From NCBI GenBank assembly GCA_002692165.1, contig NZJL01000014.1, positions 1 through 7,649 of the forward strand: DNA of 7,649 nucleotides. The letters run 5' to 3'. The notes beneath the pieces were generated by a model. It ran no database searches, was not told the origin of the DNA, and saw only the letters and a list, made by a program, of their open reading frames with translations. The DNA comes from Porticoccaceae bacterium (GTDB lineage Bacteria > Pseudomonadota > Gammaproteobacteria > Pseudomonadales > Porticoccaceae). Made by a program: the position numbers and the translations under genes. Positions 1-7,268 of this stretch are shown here, piece by piece (position 1 is the stretch's first letter; each line of letters begins with the position of its first letter).

Positions 1-2
1 AA

Positions 3-1406
<1,404 letters not shown>

Positions 1407-1433
1407 GAGATCTGTTAAAGAGAGGCCTAAGAA

Positions 1434-1859
1434 ATGAACAGCACTGTACGATGTGACATAGTGAGCGCCGATGAATCGTTGTTCTCTGGTTCAGTGAGCA
1501 TGGTTATTGCAACAGGTTCCTTAGGAGAGATGGGAATTACTCCCGGCCACGCACCATTGTTGAGTGATTTAAACCCCGGGCCTGTCCGTCTTCTTAAAGA
1601 TGGTGGGGAAGAGGAAGTCTATTACCTCTCAGGGGGCTACATCGAAGTGCAGCCAACGAGCGTTTCAATTTTGGCGGACAAAGCAGTTAGGGCGGGCGAT
1701 ATTGACGAAGCGGCGGCCAACGAAGCGCTCAAGTTAGCCGAACAGACTATATCAAACCAGAGTAGTGAAATTGATTACTCAAAAGCGGCAGCGCAATTGG
1801 CTGAGGCGACTGCGCAGTTACGCACTGTTGATAAGCTGCGCAAGAAGCTGAGTACTTGA
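1434..1859 (+). CDS. atpC: F1Fo ATP synthase subunit epsilon
   Basis: This is the epsilon subunit of the F1 central stalk. It couples rotation to catalysis and inhibits ATP hydrolysis through its C-terminal helices. The product has 141 residues, close to the usual 139 or so. The N-terminal beta-sandwich domain covers roughly residues 1-87 and contains the conserved GEMGITPGHAPLL stretch and the LSGGYIEVQP strand pair. The remainder is an Ala/Leu/Lys-rich helical hairpin, including a run of AEATAQLRTVDKLRKKL. The start at 1434 has a good ribosome binding site, AGAGG at 1421-1425, eight bases upstream. It is the last gene of the atp operon, 27 nt after atpD. No strong terminator follows it, so some read-through into glmU is possible. 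Confidence 0.98.
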   Translation: MNSTVRCDIVSADESLFSGSVSMVIATGSLGEMGITPGHAPLLSDLNPGPVRLLKDGGEEEVYYLSGGYIEVQPTSVSILADKAVRAGDIDEAAANEALKLAEQTISNQSSEIDYSKAAAQLAEATAQLRTVDKLRKKLST

Positions 1860-1881
1860 ATCATCTATTATTAGGTTGCCG

Positions 1882-1908
1882 TTCAAACTTTTTTAAATTT
1901 CCTGTAAT
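1882..1908 (+). promoter_or_regulatory. Weak candidate sigma70 promoter for glmUS
   Basis: In the gap between atpC and glmU there is TTCAAA at 1882-1887 (4 of 6 to the -35 consensus) and TGTAAT at 1903-1908 (5 of 6 to the -10 consensus). The 15-bp spacer is shorter than ideal. If used, transcription would start near 1915 and the leader would begin just before the hairpin at 1928-1962. This is a pattern match only. Read-through from the atp operon is an equally good explanation for glmUS expression. Confidence 0.25.
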
Positions 1909-1927
1909 GCCTTCGCTTGCCTTGTGG

Positions 1928-1962
1928 TAGTTTTGTAAGTAACGTGTCCCTTACAAAAACTA
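1928..1962 (+). promoter_or_regulatory. Hairpin / inverted repeat abutting the glmU ribosome binding site
   Basis: The left arm TAGTTTTGTAAG (1928-1939) pairs with the right arm CTTACAAAAACTA (1950-1962). That gives 12 base pairs with a single bulged A and a 10-nt loop. The last base of the right arm is the first base of the glmU ribosome binding site AGGA (1962-1965), seven bases before the ATG. No T-run follows, so this is not a normal intrinsic terminator. It could be an mRNA hairpin that sets translation or RNA stability, or a DNA operator palindrome. The inverted repeat is seen directly; the function is inferred. Confidence 0.55.
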
Positions 1963-1972
1963 GGATCCTTAA

Positions 1973-3373
1973 ATGGTGAGCGAACATACCAATACTCATA
2001 TTATTATCCTAGCAGCCGGAAAAGGGTCGAGGATGAAATCGACCATCCCGAAGGTAATGCATAAACTTGCGGGAGAGCCACTCCTTTCTCATGTTTTGAG
2101 AGCTTCGGCTGCAATTCCTAGAGCCATAAAAACAGTGGTCGTTGGCGAAGGCAAAGATTACATTACTTCGTACTTCGAAAAATCACCTTTGGCGGAAGAC
2201 ATTTCGTTTGTGACTCAGGCAGAGCAACTGGGCACAGCCCATGCGGTTAAGCTTGCCACTGCCGACTTTGCCGAAGATTCTAAAGTTTTAGTTTTGTACG
2301 GCGATGTGCCTTTGATCGACCCAGTTACGATTAACAAAATGCTTGATCTCTTGGTTAGTTGCGCCTTGGTTGTGTTGACTAAAGAGGTCTTCGAGCCTTT
2401 TGGATACGGTAGAATATTGCGTGACTTTCATGGCAACATTGAAGCAATTGTAGAGCAAAAAGATGCTACTCCTGATCAAGAAAATATTCGCGAAATCAAC
2501 ACTGGAGTGATGGCCGTCAGAGGCTCAAAGTTGGATCGCTGGCTTTCAAAAATAGAAAATAATAATGCGCAAGGGGAATACTATTTGACTGACTTAGTTA
2601 GTTTGGCGAGACAAGACGACGATGAAATCAGAAGCGTAAGTCCGCATTCTTTGGAGGAGACTGAAGGTGTCAATAATCGTCTCCAATTAGCAAGATTAGA
2701 GAGGCACCATCAATTAAAACTCGCCGAGAAACTTCTTTTGGCCGGAACAAGCCTAGCGGACCCATCTCGCTTTGATCAACGGGGAGAACTGATTGCCGGA
2801 ATCGACACCTTTGTAGATGTTAATTGCGTGTTTGAAGGCTCCGTCGAGCTTGGTTCAGGAGTCTATATTGGCCCGAACTGCTGCATCAAAGACACTCGCA
2901 TTGCGGACCGAGCAATTGTCTTGGCTAACTCAGTGATTGATCAAAGCTCTATTGGGCCAGGAGCAGTTGTTGGTCCTTTCGCTAGACTGAGAGCTGGGAC
3001 CGATTTGGCTGAAAACAGCAAGGTAGGGAATTTTGTCGAGACCAAAAAAACAACCGTTGGCAAGTCGTCTAAAATCAGTCATCTGAGCTATGTGGGCGAC
3101 GCACAATTGGGAGAAAATGTAAACATTGGAGCAGGAACAATCACCTGTAACTATGATGGAGACAAGAAGCATGTTACCGAAGTGGAAGATGGCGTCTTCA
3201 TAGGCTCGAATAGCACTCTTGTTGCTCCTCTGCACCTGTCAAAAGGAGCTTTTGTGGCTGCTGGTTCAACAATAACTAAGACGGTTGGGGACGATGAACT
3301 CGGGATAGGTAGGGCGAAGCAACGTAATATTTCCGGCTGGACGTCTCCGGCAAAAAAAGTAAAGGACGACTGA
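1973..3373 (+). CDS. glmU: Bifunctional UDP-GlcNAc pyrophosphorylase / GlcN-1-P acetyltransferase
   Basis: GlmU catalyses the last two cytoplasmic steps to UDP-GlcNAc: acetyl-CoA-dependent acetylation of glucosamine-1-phosphate, then uridylyl transfer from UTP. The product has 466 residues (E. coli 456). The N-terminal nucleotidyltransferase domain (about 1-235) has the signature LAAGKGSRM at 13-21 with P26-K27, QLGTAHA at 85-91 and YGDVP at 109-113, where D111 matches the metal-binding aspartate. After the helix NNRLQLARLERHHQLK, the C-terminal half is a left-handed beta-helix of hexapeptide repeats. It contains the catalytic-base histidine (H370, in SHLSYVGDAQLG) and the NIGAGTITCNYDG acetyl-CoA site. 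The ATG at 1973 has AGGA seven bases upstream. glmS starts 4 nt after the stop, so the two genes form one transcription unit. Identification is certain. Confidence 0.98.
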   Translation: MVSEHTNTHIIILAAGKGSRMKSTIPKVMHKLAGEPLLSHVLRASAAIPRAIKTVVVGEGKDYITSYFEKSPLAEDISFVTQAEQLGTAHAVKLATADFAEDSKVLVLYGDVPLIDPVTINKMLDLLVSCALVVLTKEVFEPFGYGRILRDFHGNIEAIVEQKDATPDQENIREINTGVMAVRGSKLDRWLSKIENNNAQGEYYLTDLVSLARQDDDEIRSVSPHSLEETEGVNNRLQLARLERHHQLKLAEKLLLAGTSLADPSRFDQRGELIAGIDTFVDVNCVFEGSVELGSGVYIGPNCCIKDTRIADRAIVLANSVIDQSSIGPGAVVGPFARLRAGTDLAENSKVGNFVETKKTTVGKSSKISHLSYVGDAQLGENVNIGAGTITCNYDGDKKHVTEVEDGVFIGSNSTLVAPLHLSKGAFVAAGSTITKTVGDDELGIGRAKQRNISGWTSPAKKVKDD

Positions 3374-3377
3374 AGCG

Positions 3378-5207
3378 ATGTGCGGTATCGTCGGGGCTGT
3401 TGCACAACGTAATATTTATCCTATTCTTATTGAGGGTTTGAAACGGCTAGAATACAGAGGATATGACTCGGCAGGTGTGGCCGTTATCGACGCACTTGAT
3501 TGTCTGACCATAAAAAAGACCTTGGGAAAAGTGGCGGCTTTGGAAAAGCTCTCTGCTGACACGGAATTAAGAGGGAATGCAGGCATAGCTCACACCAGAT
3601 GGGCTACCCATGGTGCCCCGAGTAAAGCAAATGCTCATCCGCATGAATCCAATGGCATTGCTATAGTTCACAACGGAATAATTGAAAACCACGAAAGTCT
3701 AAAAGACGAACTTATTCAGGAAGGTTACAACTTTCTCTCTGAAACTGATAGCGAAGTAATTGCTCACTTGGTTGATAAGTCCCTTAAAACCGAACATGGT
3801 TTATGCGACGCGGTTAGATCGGCAATAAATAAGCTCGATGGTGCTTTCGCCATTGCAGTGGTTTCTGAAGCGCATCCGGGAATCTTAGTAGGAGCACGCA
3901 GTGGGAGTCCGTTAGTCGTGGGTGTTGGCATTGAGGAGTGGTTTATCGCTTCCGACCAAATGGCTCTTCGTCAAGTCACAGATCGGTTTATTTTTTTGGA
4001 AGAGGGAGACGTCATAGAGCTTAGTGCATTAAATGCTGTCGTCTTCGATAAAAACAGACGCCAAGTCGAACGCTTATTTACAAAATTGGAAGACCGTGAT
4101 GTTATTGCCGAGAAAGGCGAATTTCGGCATTACATGCAAAAAGAAATTTTCGAGCAAACGAAAGTTTTTACGGCGACAACTGCCGGTAGAATTTCGAAAG
4201 ATGGTATTTGTGAGGCTATTTTTGGGCATAGGGCCGAAGCAGTTTTTGAAAAAACATCGGCTATTCACATTGTGGCTTGCGGAACAAGTTTTCACGCTGG
4301 GCTTGTGGCTCGTTATTGGATTGAGGAAAACTTAAAGCTACCCTGCCTAGTTGAGGTGGCAAGCGAATATCGCTACAGAGAAGTTGCCATTCCTTTGAAT
4401 ACCTTATTTGTGACTATCTCTCAGTCTGGAGAAACGGCGGATACCTTGGCTGCTTTGCTTAAGGCGAAGCAAAGCGCTTATCTTGGTTCGCTTACGATTT
4501 GTAATGTGGCAAATAGTTCTCTCGTTCGAGAATCTGATATGGCGCTCATGACAAAAGCTGGTCCTGAAATAGGTGTCGCTTCGACAAAAGCGTTCACCTC
4601 TCAACTCGTGGCATTGCAGTTACTAACCCTCAGTCTTGCCAAATACTTTCAGGTGCCAACATCTTTTGAAAGCAATATGGTTTGTAATTTGCGTCGTTTG
4701 CCCGAATTATGCGACCGTGTGTTATCACTCGACAGCGTCATTGAACGTGTTGCAGAAGCATTTGCCAATAAACAACACGCGCTATTTCTTGGCAGAGGGG
4801 AGCACTACCCCATTGCTCTTGAGGGAGCACTTAAGTTAAAAGAAATTTCCTATATACATGCGGAAGCATATCCTTCGGGGGAGCTTAAGCATGGGCCGTT
4901 GGCACTAGTAGACGATGATATGCCAGTGATTGCTGTTGCACCTAGTAATGAATTGCTTGAAAAACTCAAATCCAATTTGCACGAAGTGCGTGCCAGGGGA
5001 GGGCAATTATTTGTATTTGCTGACAGTGATGCAGGATTCGACAGTGAGCCCGGGGTCACAGTAATAGATATGCCGCATGTACCAAAGAGTCTGGAAGCAA
5101 TTCTTTTTACACTCCCACTTCAACTATTGTCTTACCACGTAGCTTTATTGAAAGGAACTGATGTGGATCAGCCGAGGAACCTAGCTAAATCTGTAACGGT
5201 TGAATAG
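3378..5207 (+). CDS. glmS: Glutamine--fructose-6-phosphate aminotransferase (isomerising)
   Basis: GlmS makes glucosamine-6-phosphate from fructose-6-phosphate and glutamine, the committed step of hexosamine synthesis. It has 609 residues and is collinear with E. coli GlmS. The start is fixed by biology: after Met removal, Cys of MCGIVGAV must be the N-terminal nucleophile of the glutaminase domain. That domain also shows HTRWATHG (72-79) and HNGIIEN (98-104). Two SIS sugar-isomerase domains follow, with CGTSFHAG at 301-308, the SQSGET phosphate loop, STKAFTSQ, and the HAEAYPSGELKHGP segment carrying the isomerase residues. The C-terminal tail DQPRNLAKSVTVE has the Schiff-base lysine at K604. 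A modest AAGGA (3362-3366) lies inside the end of glmU, 11 bases before the ATG. The 4-nt gap to glmU suggests translational coupling. It leaves no long intercistronic leader or glmS ribozyme upstream. Confidence 0.99.
   Translation: MCGIVGAVAQRNIYPILIEGLKRLEYRGYDSAGVAVIDALDCLTIKKTLGKVAALEKLSADTELRGNAGIAHTRWATHGAPSKANAHPHESNGIAIVHNGIIENHESLKDELIQEGYNFLSETDSEVIAHLVDKSLKTEHGLCDAVRSAINKLDGAFAIAVVSEAHPGILVGARSGSPLVVGVGIEEWFIASDQMALRQVTDRFIFLEEGDVIELSALNAVVFDKNRRQVERLFTKLEDRDVIAEKGEFRHYMQKEIFEQTKVFTATTAGRISKDGICEAIFGHRAEAVFEKTSAIHIVACGTSFHAGLVARYWIEENLKLPCLVEVASEYRYREVAIPLNTLFVTISQSGETADTLAALLKAKQSAYLGSLTICNVANSSLVRESDMALMTKAGPEIGVASTKAFTSQLVALQLLTLSLAKYFQVPTSFESNMVCNLRRLPELCDRVLSLDSVIERVAEAFANKQHALFLGRGEHYPIALEGALKLKEISYIHAEAYPSGELKHGPLALVDDDMPVIAVAPSNELLEKLKSNLHEVRARGGQLFVFADSDAGFDSEPGVTVIDMPHVPKSLEAILFTLPLQLLSYHVALLKGTDVDQPRNLAKSVTVE
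5148..5207 (+). other. Putative attTn7-type target region in the 3' end of glmS
   Basis: The last codons of glmS encode the conserved tail DVDQPRNLAKSVTVE. In many bacteria this stretch is recognised by TnsD/TniQ of Tn7-family transposons, which insert about 25 bp past the stop codon. Here that point would be near 5232, inside the start of the AT-rich gene at 5216. No Tn7 end (TGTGGGCGG-like) or tns gene is visible in the window, so only the target half is supported. The change of base composition right after the stop fits past use of the site. Confidence 0.35.
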
Positions 5208-5215
5208 TTCTACAG

Positions 5216-5764
5216 GTGGGGTTTTCAAGAGAAAAAAATTTAATAATCTACATTCAAGACTCTTATAAAAGTTCACCTGAGTGGAGAAAAGTTAAAGTCA
5301 TTATTAATAAATTTGCTGAATTTCTCTCTGATTCAAAAGTAGAGAAACAGATAGCAGAACTTCATGTTCCTGGTGCCAGCAGTCAAAAAATAGAGGGAGT
5401 AATTACACCTTTCGCAGAAATGCTAGGTTTTTCCTCTCAGGCAAATGACCTCTTTCGAAAATATAAAGTTACAAAACTAAGACCAGACTATTATTTAAAA
5501 CTATCAAAGACAGGAATAATTATTGAAGTTGAAAGAGGACAGACAAGTCAAAATAATGCTGCACTAAAAGATTTATGGAAGGTTCATATTTGTGAAGAGG
5601 CACATTACCTTTTCTTGTTTGTTCCGATGGAATTAAAACAAAATAAAACAAATCCAAATAAAATAGGTGGAAAACCCTTCAACGAGACAGTGAATAGACT
5701 CTCAACTTTTTTTGAAAAAGAAAACTATACCAATGTAAGAGGATTAGCAATCTTTGGATATTAA
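5216..5764 (+). CDS. AT-rich orphan gene, PD-(D/E)XK nuclease-like hypothetical protein
   Basis: The predicted protein has 182 residues, no signal peptide and no membrane segment. I do not recognise a named family with certainty. The best clue is RPD at 89-91, then 12 residues, then the strand IIIEVERG at 101-108. This gives D91-x12-E104-x-E106, the arrangement of a PD-(D/E)XK nuclease core with a BamHI-like ExE variant. It is followed by the polar QTSQNN, by DLWKVHIC (119-126) and by a hydrophobic strand YLFLFVP (131-137), consistent with the alpha/beta core of that fold. The ORF is about 32% GC by hand count, against roughly mid-forties in glmS. The only full-length start is GTG at 5216, with no clear Shine-Dalgarno; the first in-frame ATG is codon 69. 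It lies 8 nt after glmS, so coupling to glmS is possible. It is probably a transferred defence or restriction gene, or a selfish gene. I see no partner methylase. Confidence 0.7.
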   Translation: MGFSREKNLIIYIQDSYKSSPEWRKVKVIINKFAEFLSDSKVEKQIAELHVPGASSQKIEGVITPFAEMLGFSSQANDLFRKYKVTKLRPDYYLKLSKTGIIIEVERGQTSQNNAALKDLWKVHICEEAHYLFLFVPMELKQNKTNPNKIGGKPFNETVNRLSTFFEKENYTNVRGLAIFGY

Positions 5765-5776
5765 GAGTATTCAATG

Positions 5777-5797
5777 AGAAGAGGAGATACCTCTTTT
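5777..5797 (+). terminator. Possible intrinsic terminator after the nuclease-like gene
   Basis: Fourteen bases after the stop codon of the gene at 5216, AGAAGAGG and CCTCTTTT form an eight-pair stem (one G-T wobble) around the loop AGATA. The T residues are partly inside the stem and no long T-run follows, so termination may be weak. The position directly after the stop supports the call. It would close the glmU-glmS-nuclease transcription unit. Confidence 0.4.
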
Positions 5798-5857
5798 GCT
5801 GTAAAAGGAATATCATTGCGATAGTGAGTATGAAGTTGATTTGTAGTAACCGTAAAA

Positions 5858-6040
5858 GTGAAGGTAAAGAAACCCAACCTGTTAAATATATTCCGTAACC
5901 GTGGAGTAGATTTGAGTGGTGCATTAATTCCCGGCACCGTCATCCTGACGTTCACCCCTCACTACCAATCCAACAACCTCACCTATGAGGGACAAAGTAT
6001 TTCCAATATACAGGAGACATTATACAAGCTTATCTGTTAA
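5858..6040 (+). pseudogene. Unrecognised 60-codon open frame, possibly a gene remnant
   Basis: This is a short open frame starting at ATG 5858 with GAAGG just upstream. Its middle part, VDLSGALIPGTVILTFTP, alternates hydrophobic and polar residues like a beta-strand protein, but I cannot assign a family. It overlaps by about 50 bases the recombinase-like frame at 5989-6189, one frame away. It could therefore be the front part of one gene broken by a frameshift, or it may be chance. Stops occur in all three plus frames across this stretch. There is no independent evidence that it is translated. Confidence 0.2.
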
Positions 6041-6189
6041 ATGAATCAGGCATTAGTTTCAGACGAGTTAGTGCGTCGTTGAATCGTTTCAGTATCAAAA
6101 TCCATCGTGGCAAAACTTGGTCTGGCACTGGAGCACACGCGCATAATGTTGTTAAGATAATGAGGCACCGAGAGGAACGAATAGCATAG
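5989..6189 (+). pseudogene. Recombinase / helix-turn-helix-like fragment, apparently lacking a start
   Basis: The frame is open from just after a TGA (5986-5988) to the TAG at 6187-6189. It encodes a peptide containing DIIQAYLLNESGISFRRV, then SASLNRFSIKIHRGKTWSG, then HNVVKIMRHREERIA. The layout of helix, 'G-S-hydrophobic-R-x-hydrophobic-A/S-x-x-L-N', and 'RGK-x-W-S' followed by a basic helix resembles the linker or helix-turn-helix found in serine recombinases and other mobile-element DNA-binding proteins. That resemblance is from memory, not from a search. There is no ATG, GTG or TTG near the front. AGGAG at 6012-6016 sits just before ATT 6019 and ATA 6022, so a start may have been lost by mutation. 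I read it as a relic of a mobile element. A short functional protein with a rare start is less likely. Confidence 0.4.
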
Positions 6190-6396
6190 TCGAGGAATGC
6201 AAAATTCAGCACTCCTATCTCAAACTTGTCGATTTCTCGTCTTTAGGCAGTCTAAGCAGCACTCAAGAATTTTTCGATTTAACCGAATGGTTTGATTGCT
6301 TTAAAGTTCAACGATTATCTTGAGGGCACATACTTTCCAATCAGAACATCGAAAACCACTGATTTCCCTGACGATAGTCAAATCTCGACTGAAATA

Positions 6397-6482
6397 TTAT
6401 AAGACTTTCAACTTTCTTGCTGATTATAATTTCCACACACACAATAAAGAGTGAAAAAGGGGCCGTGCATCTTGTTCTATTT
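6397..6482. repeat. Diverged direct repeat, copy A
   Basis: The first 51 bases (6397-6447) align without gaps to 7331-7381 with 42 identities by hand count (82%). They share cores such as GACTTT-AACTTT and TTCACACA/TTCCACACA. After a short variable, gapped segment the match resumes for 19 bases at 6464-6482 against 7395-7413 (15 of 19). The two copies are in the same orientation, about 930 bp apart, on either side of rpmE2. No long reading frame runs through either copy. Origin is unknown: an intergenic repeat family, a segmental duplication or mobile-element ends are all possible. Confidence 0.7.
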
Positions 6483-6508
6483 ATGGTATTTGTTGGAAAT
6501 GCTGACGA

Positions 6509-6533
6509 AAAGCACGCCTAAGCGGCGTACTTT
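6509..6533 (-). terminator. Intrinsic terminator of rpmE2
   Basis: On the minus strand AAAGTACGCC and GGCGTGCTTT form a 10-position stem with one mismatch around a 5-nt loop, followed by a short T-run (TTTTCGTC). It begins 32 nt after the rpmE2 stop codon. The GC-rich core with T-rich flank on the correct side supports a Rho-independent terminator for rpmE2. The complementary A-rich start of the stem could give weak activity in the other direction. Confidence 0.8.
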
Positions 6534-6565
6534 ATCTTATTTATCTGCTTGACTCGCGCCTTTGA

Positions 6566-6829
6566 TTATGTGGCAGTGATTTTTGATTTATTTCCGAAAC
6601 GTCTGTTGAATCTATCAATTCTTCCGGCTGAATCGACAAGTTTTTGGTTACCCGTGTAGAATGGGTGCGAGGCAGACGAAACATCTAGAGGGCAGTAGGG
6701 ATAAGTGTTTCCGTCTGTCCATTCTTTGGTTTCATTAGTTTGCAGTGTGGAACTAACCAGAAAATATTCATCCACGCTGGTGTCATGAAATAAAACTGCT
6801 CTGTATTCCGGATGTATATCTTTTCTCAT
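6566..6829 (-). CDS. rpmE2: 50S ribosomal protein L31, type B (zinc-independent paralogue)
   Basis: The 87-residue product starts [18 protein letters not shown] and contains [21 protein letters not shown] cut by no gap, HPFYTG at 55-60 and [10 protein letters not shown] at 70-79. These are the hallmarks of type B L31 (YkgM in E. coli). The CxxC zinc pair of type A L31 is absent; the only cysteine is C46. L31 sits at the central protuberance of the large ribosomal subunit. Type B copies usually replace the zinc-binding form under zinc limitation, or are the only L31 in the genome. The gene is convergent with glmS and the nuclease-like gene. It is not paired with an rpmJ paralogue, unlike ykgM-ykgO in E. 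coli. The ATG at 6829 has only a weak ribosome binding site (AGTGAAAT). It has its own promoter and terminator. Confidence 0.96.
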   Translation of the reverse strand: MRKDIHPEYRAVLFHDTSVDEYFLVSSTLQTNETKEWTDGNTYPYCPLDVSSASHPFYTGNQKLVDSAGRIDRFNRRFGNKSKITAT

Positions 6830-6861
6830 TTTATTTCACTGAAAATTAATAATGGAGCAGC

Positions 6862-6889
6862 ACTATACCAGACAGGCAAAGCTTGGCAA
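6862..6889 (-). promoter_or_regulatory. Sigma70-like promoter of rpmE2
   Basis: Read on the minus strand, TTGCCA (top 6884-6889) and TATAGT (top 6862-6867) are 16 bp apart. The -10 is preceded by TGG, an extended -10 element (TGGTATAGT). The expected start near 6855 would give a leader of about 25 nt to the rpmE2 ATG. I see no canonical Zur palindrome (GTTATAATATAAC-like) here, so zinc repression of the usual type is not supported by the sequence. Confidence 0.6.
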
Positions 6890-6896
6890 ATCCAAA
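6887..6896. repeat. Short direct repeat CAAATCCAAA, copy 1, next to the rpmE2 -35
   Basis: CAAATCCAAA occurs exactly at 6887-6896 and again at 6947-6956, 60 bp apart centre to centre. Copy 1 overlaps the outer edge of the rpmE2 -35 hexamer, so the pair could bind an activator or repressor. Two exact 10-mers in AT-rich DNA may also be coincidence. Confidence 0.3.
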
Positions 6897-6946
6897 TATG
6901 CATAAGAATGGATATAGTTAGTGGCAAAAGCGTTAGTCGGACTATT

Positions 6947-6956
6947 CAAATCCAAA
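6947..6956. repeat. Short direct repeat CAAATCCAAA, copy 2
   Basis: This is the second exact copy of the 10-mer at 6887-6896, upstream of rpmE2 with respect to its direction of transcription. No other feature covers it. Confidence 0.3.
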
Positions 6957-7268
6957 CGTTTATACCTTTTTTCTGATTGTTAATTTCGTCATCCATCCCT
7001 TAATCTCTTTGTTTAATGTGTCAAACATAGACTCGCAGGCATAATTCTTCCCCTCATGCTGTCAGTTTATTTACAATTTTCCTGTTTAAAAATTCTTCCG
7101 ATTTCAAATCATTTACGACATCATAACTTTATGACTAACATAGGCAATGGTGGATGTGTCAAAGTTGGTAGGAAGTCACATCAACATCAAAACACAAAAA
7201 CTTCCCTAAGCAGGATAATGTCTTTTATGGTGGAGCATTAAGCTCAGTGCCTTTTAATGATTTCTGAG
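6957..7268. other. AT-rich stretch with no supported gene
   Basis: The stretch is T-rich and stop-rich in most frames. A 61-codon plus-strand frame (7056-7241) has no ribosome binding site and a composition typical of chance reading of AT-rich DNA. On the minus strand a 33-codon open stretch ending at about 6971 contains ACESMFDTLNKEIKGW, which looks protein-like. It is bounded by stops, has no good start and matches no family I know. A minor stem GAGC/GCTC (7233-7245) is followed by CCTTTT. I see nothing firm here. Confidence 0.4.

Larger units (their letters stand above)
6190..6565. other. Intergenic AT-rich stretch with decayed frames and repeat copy A
   Basis: No convincing gene lies between the recombinase-like fragment and rpmE2. 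A 55-codon open stretch at 6156-6323 (frame 3, no start codon) contains a coherent-looking segment with SSTQEFFDLTEWFDCF, but I cannot identify it. The first copy of the diverged direct repeat (6397-6482) and the rpmE2 terminator (6509-6533) account for part of the rest. I see nothing else I can support. Confidence 0.5.

Noticed and set aside
1873..1894. AGGTTG / CAAACT stem followed by six T after atpC, as a terminator of the atp operon
   Set aside because: The stem has only five pairs with an internal mismatch, too weak to call a terminator. It could at most cause partial termination.
5208..5260. A Tn7 end sequence at the expected insertion point behind glmS
   Set aside because: I looked for a TGTGGGCGG-like end and repeated 22-bp binding sites and found neither. 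Only the target half of the case stands.
5679..5955. Two minus-strand frames (81 and 64 codons) after the nuclease-like gene
   Set aside because: They overlap each other and the 3' end of a better-supported gene. Their leucine/phenylalanine-rich content is what reverse reading of AT-rich DNA gives, and no ribosome binding site stands out.
7056..7241. 61-codon plus-strand frame as a small gene
   Set aside because: There is no Shine-Dalgarno sequence, no recognisable domain and no neighbour in an operon. It is consistent with chance.
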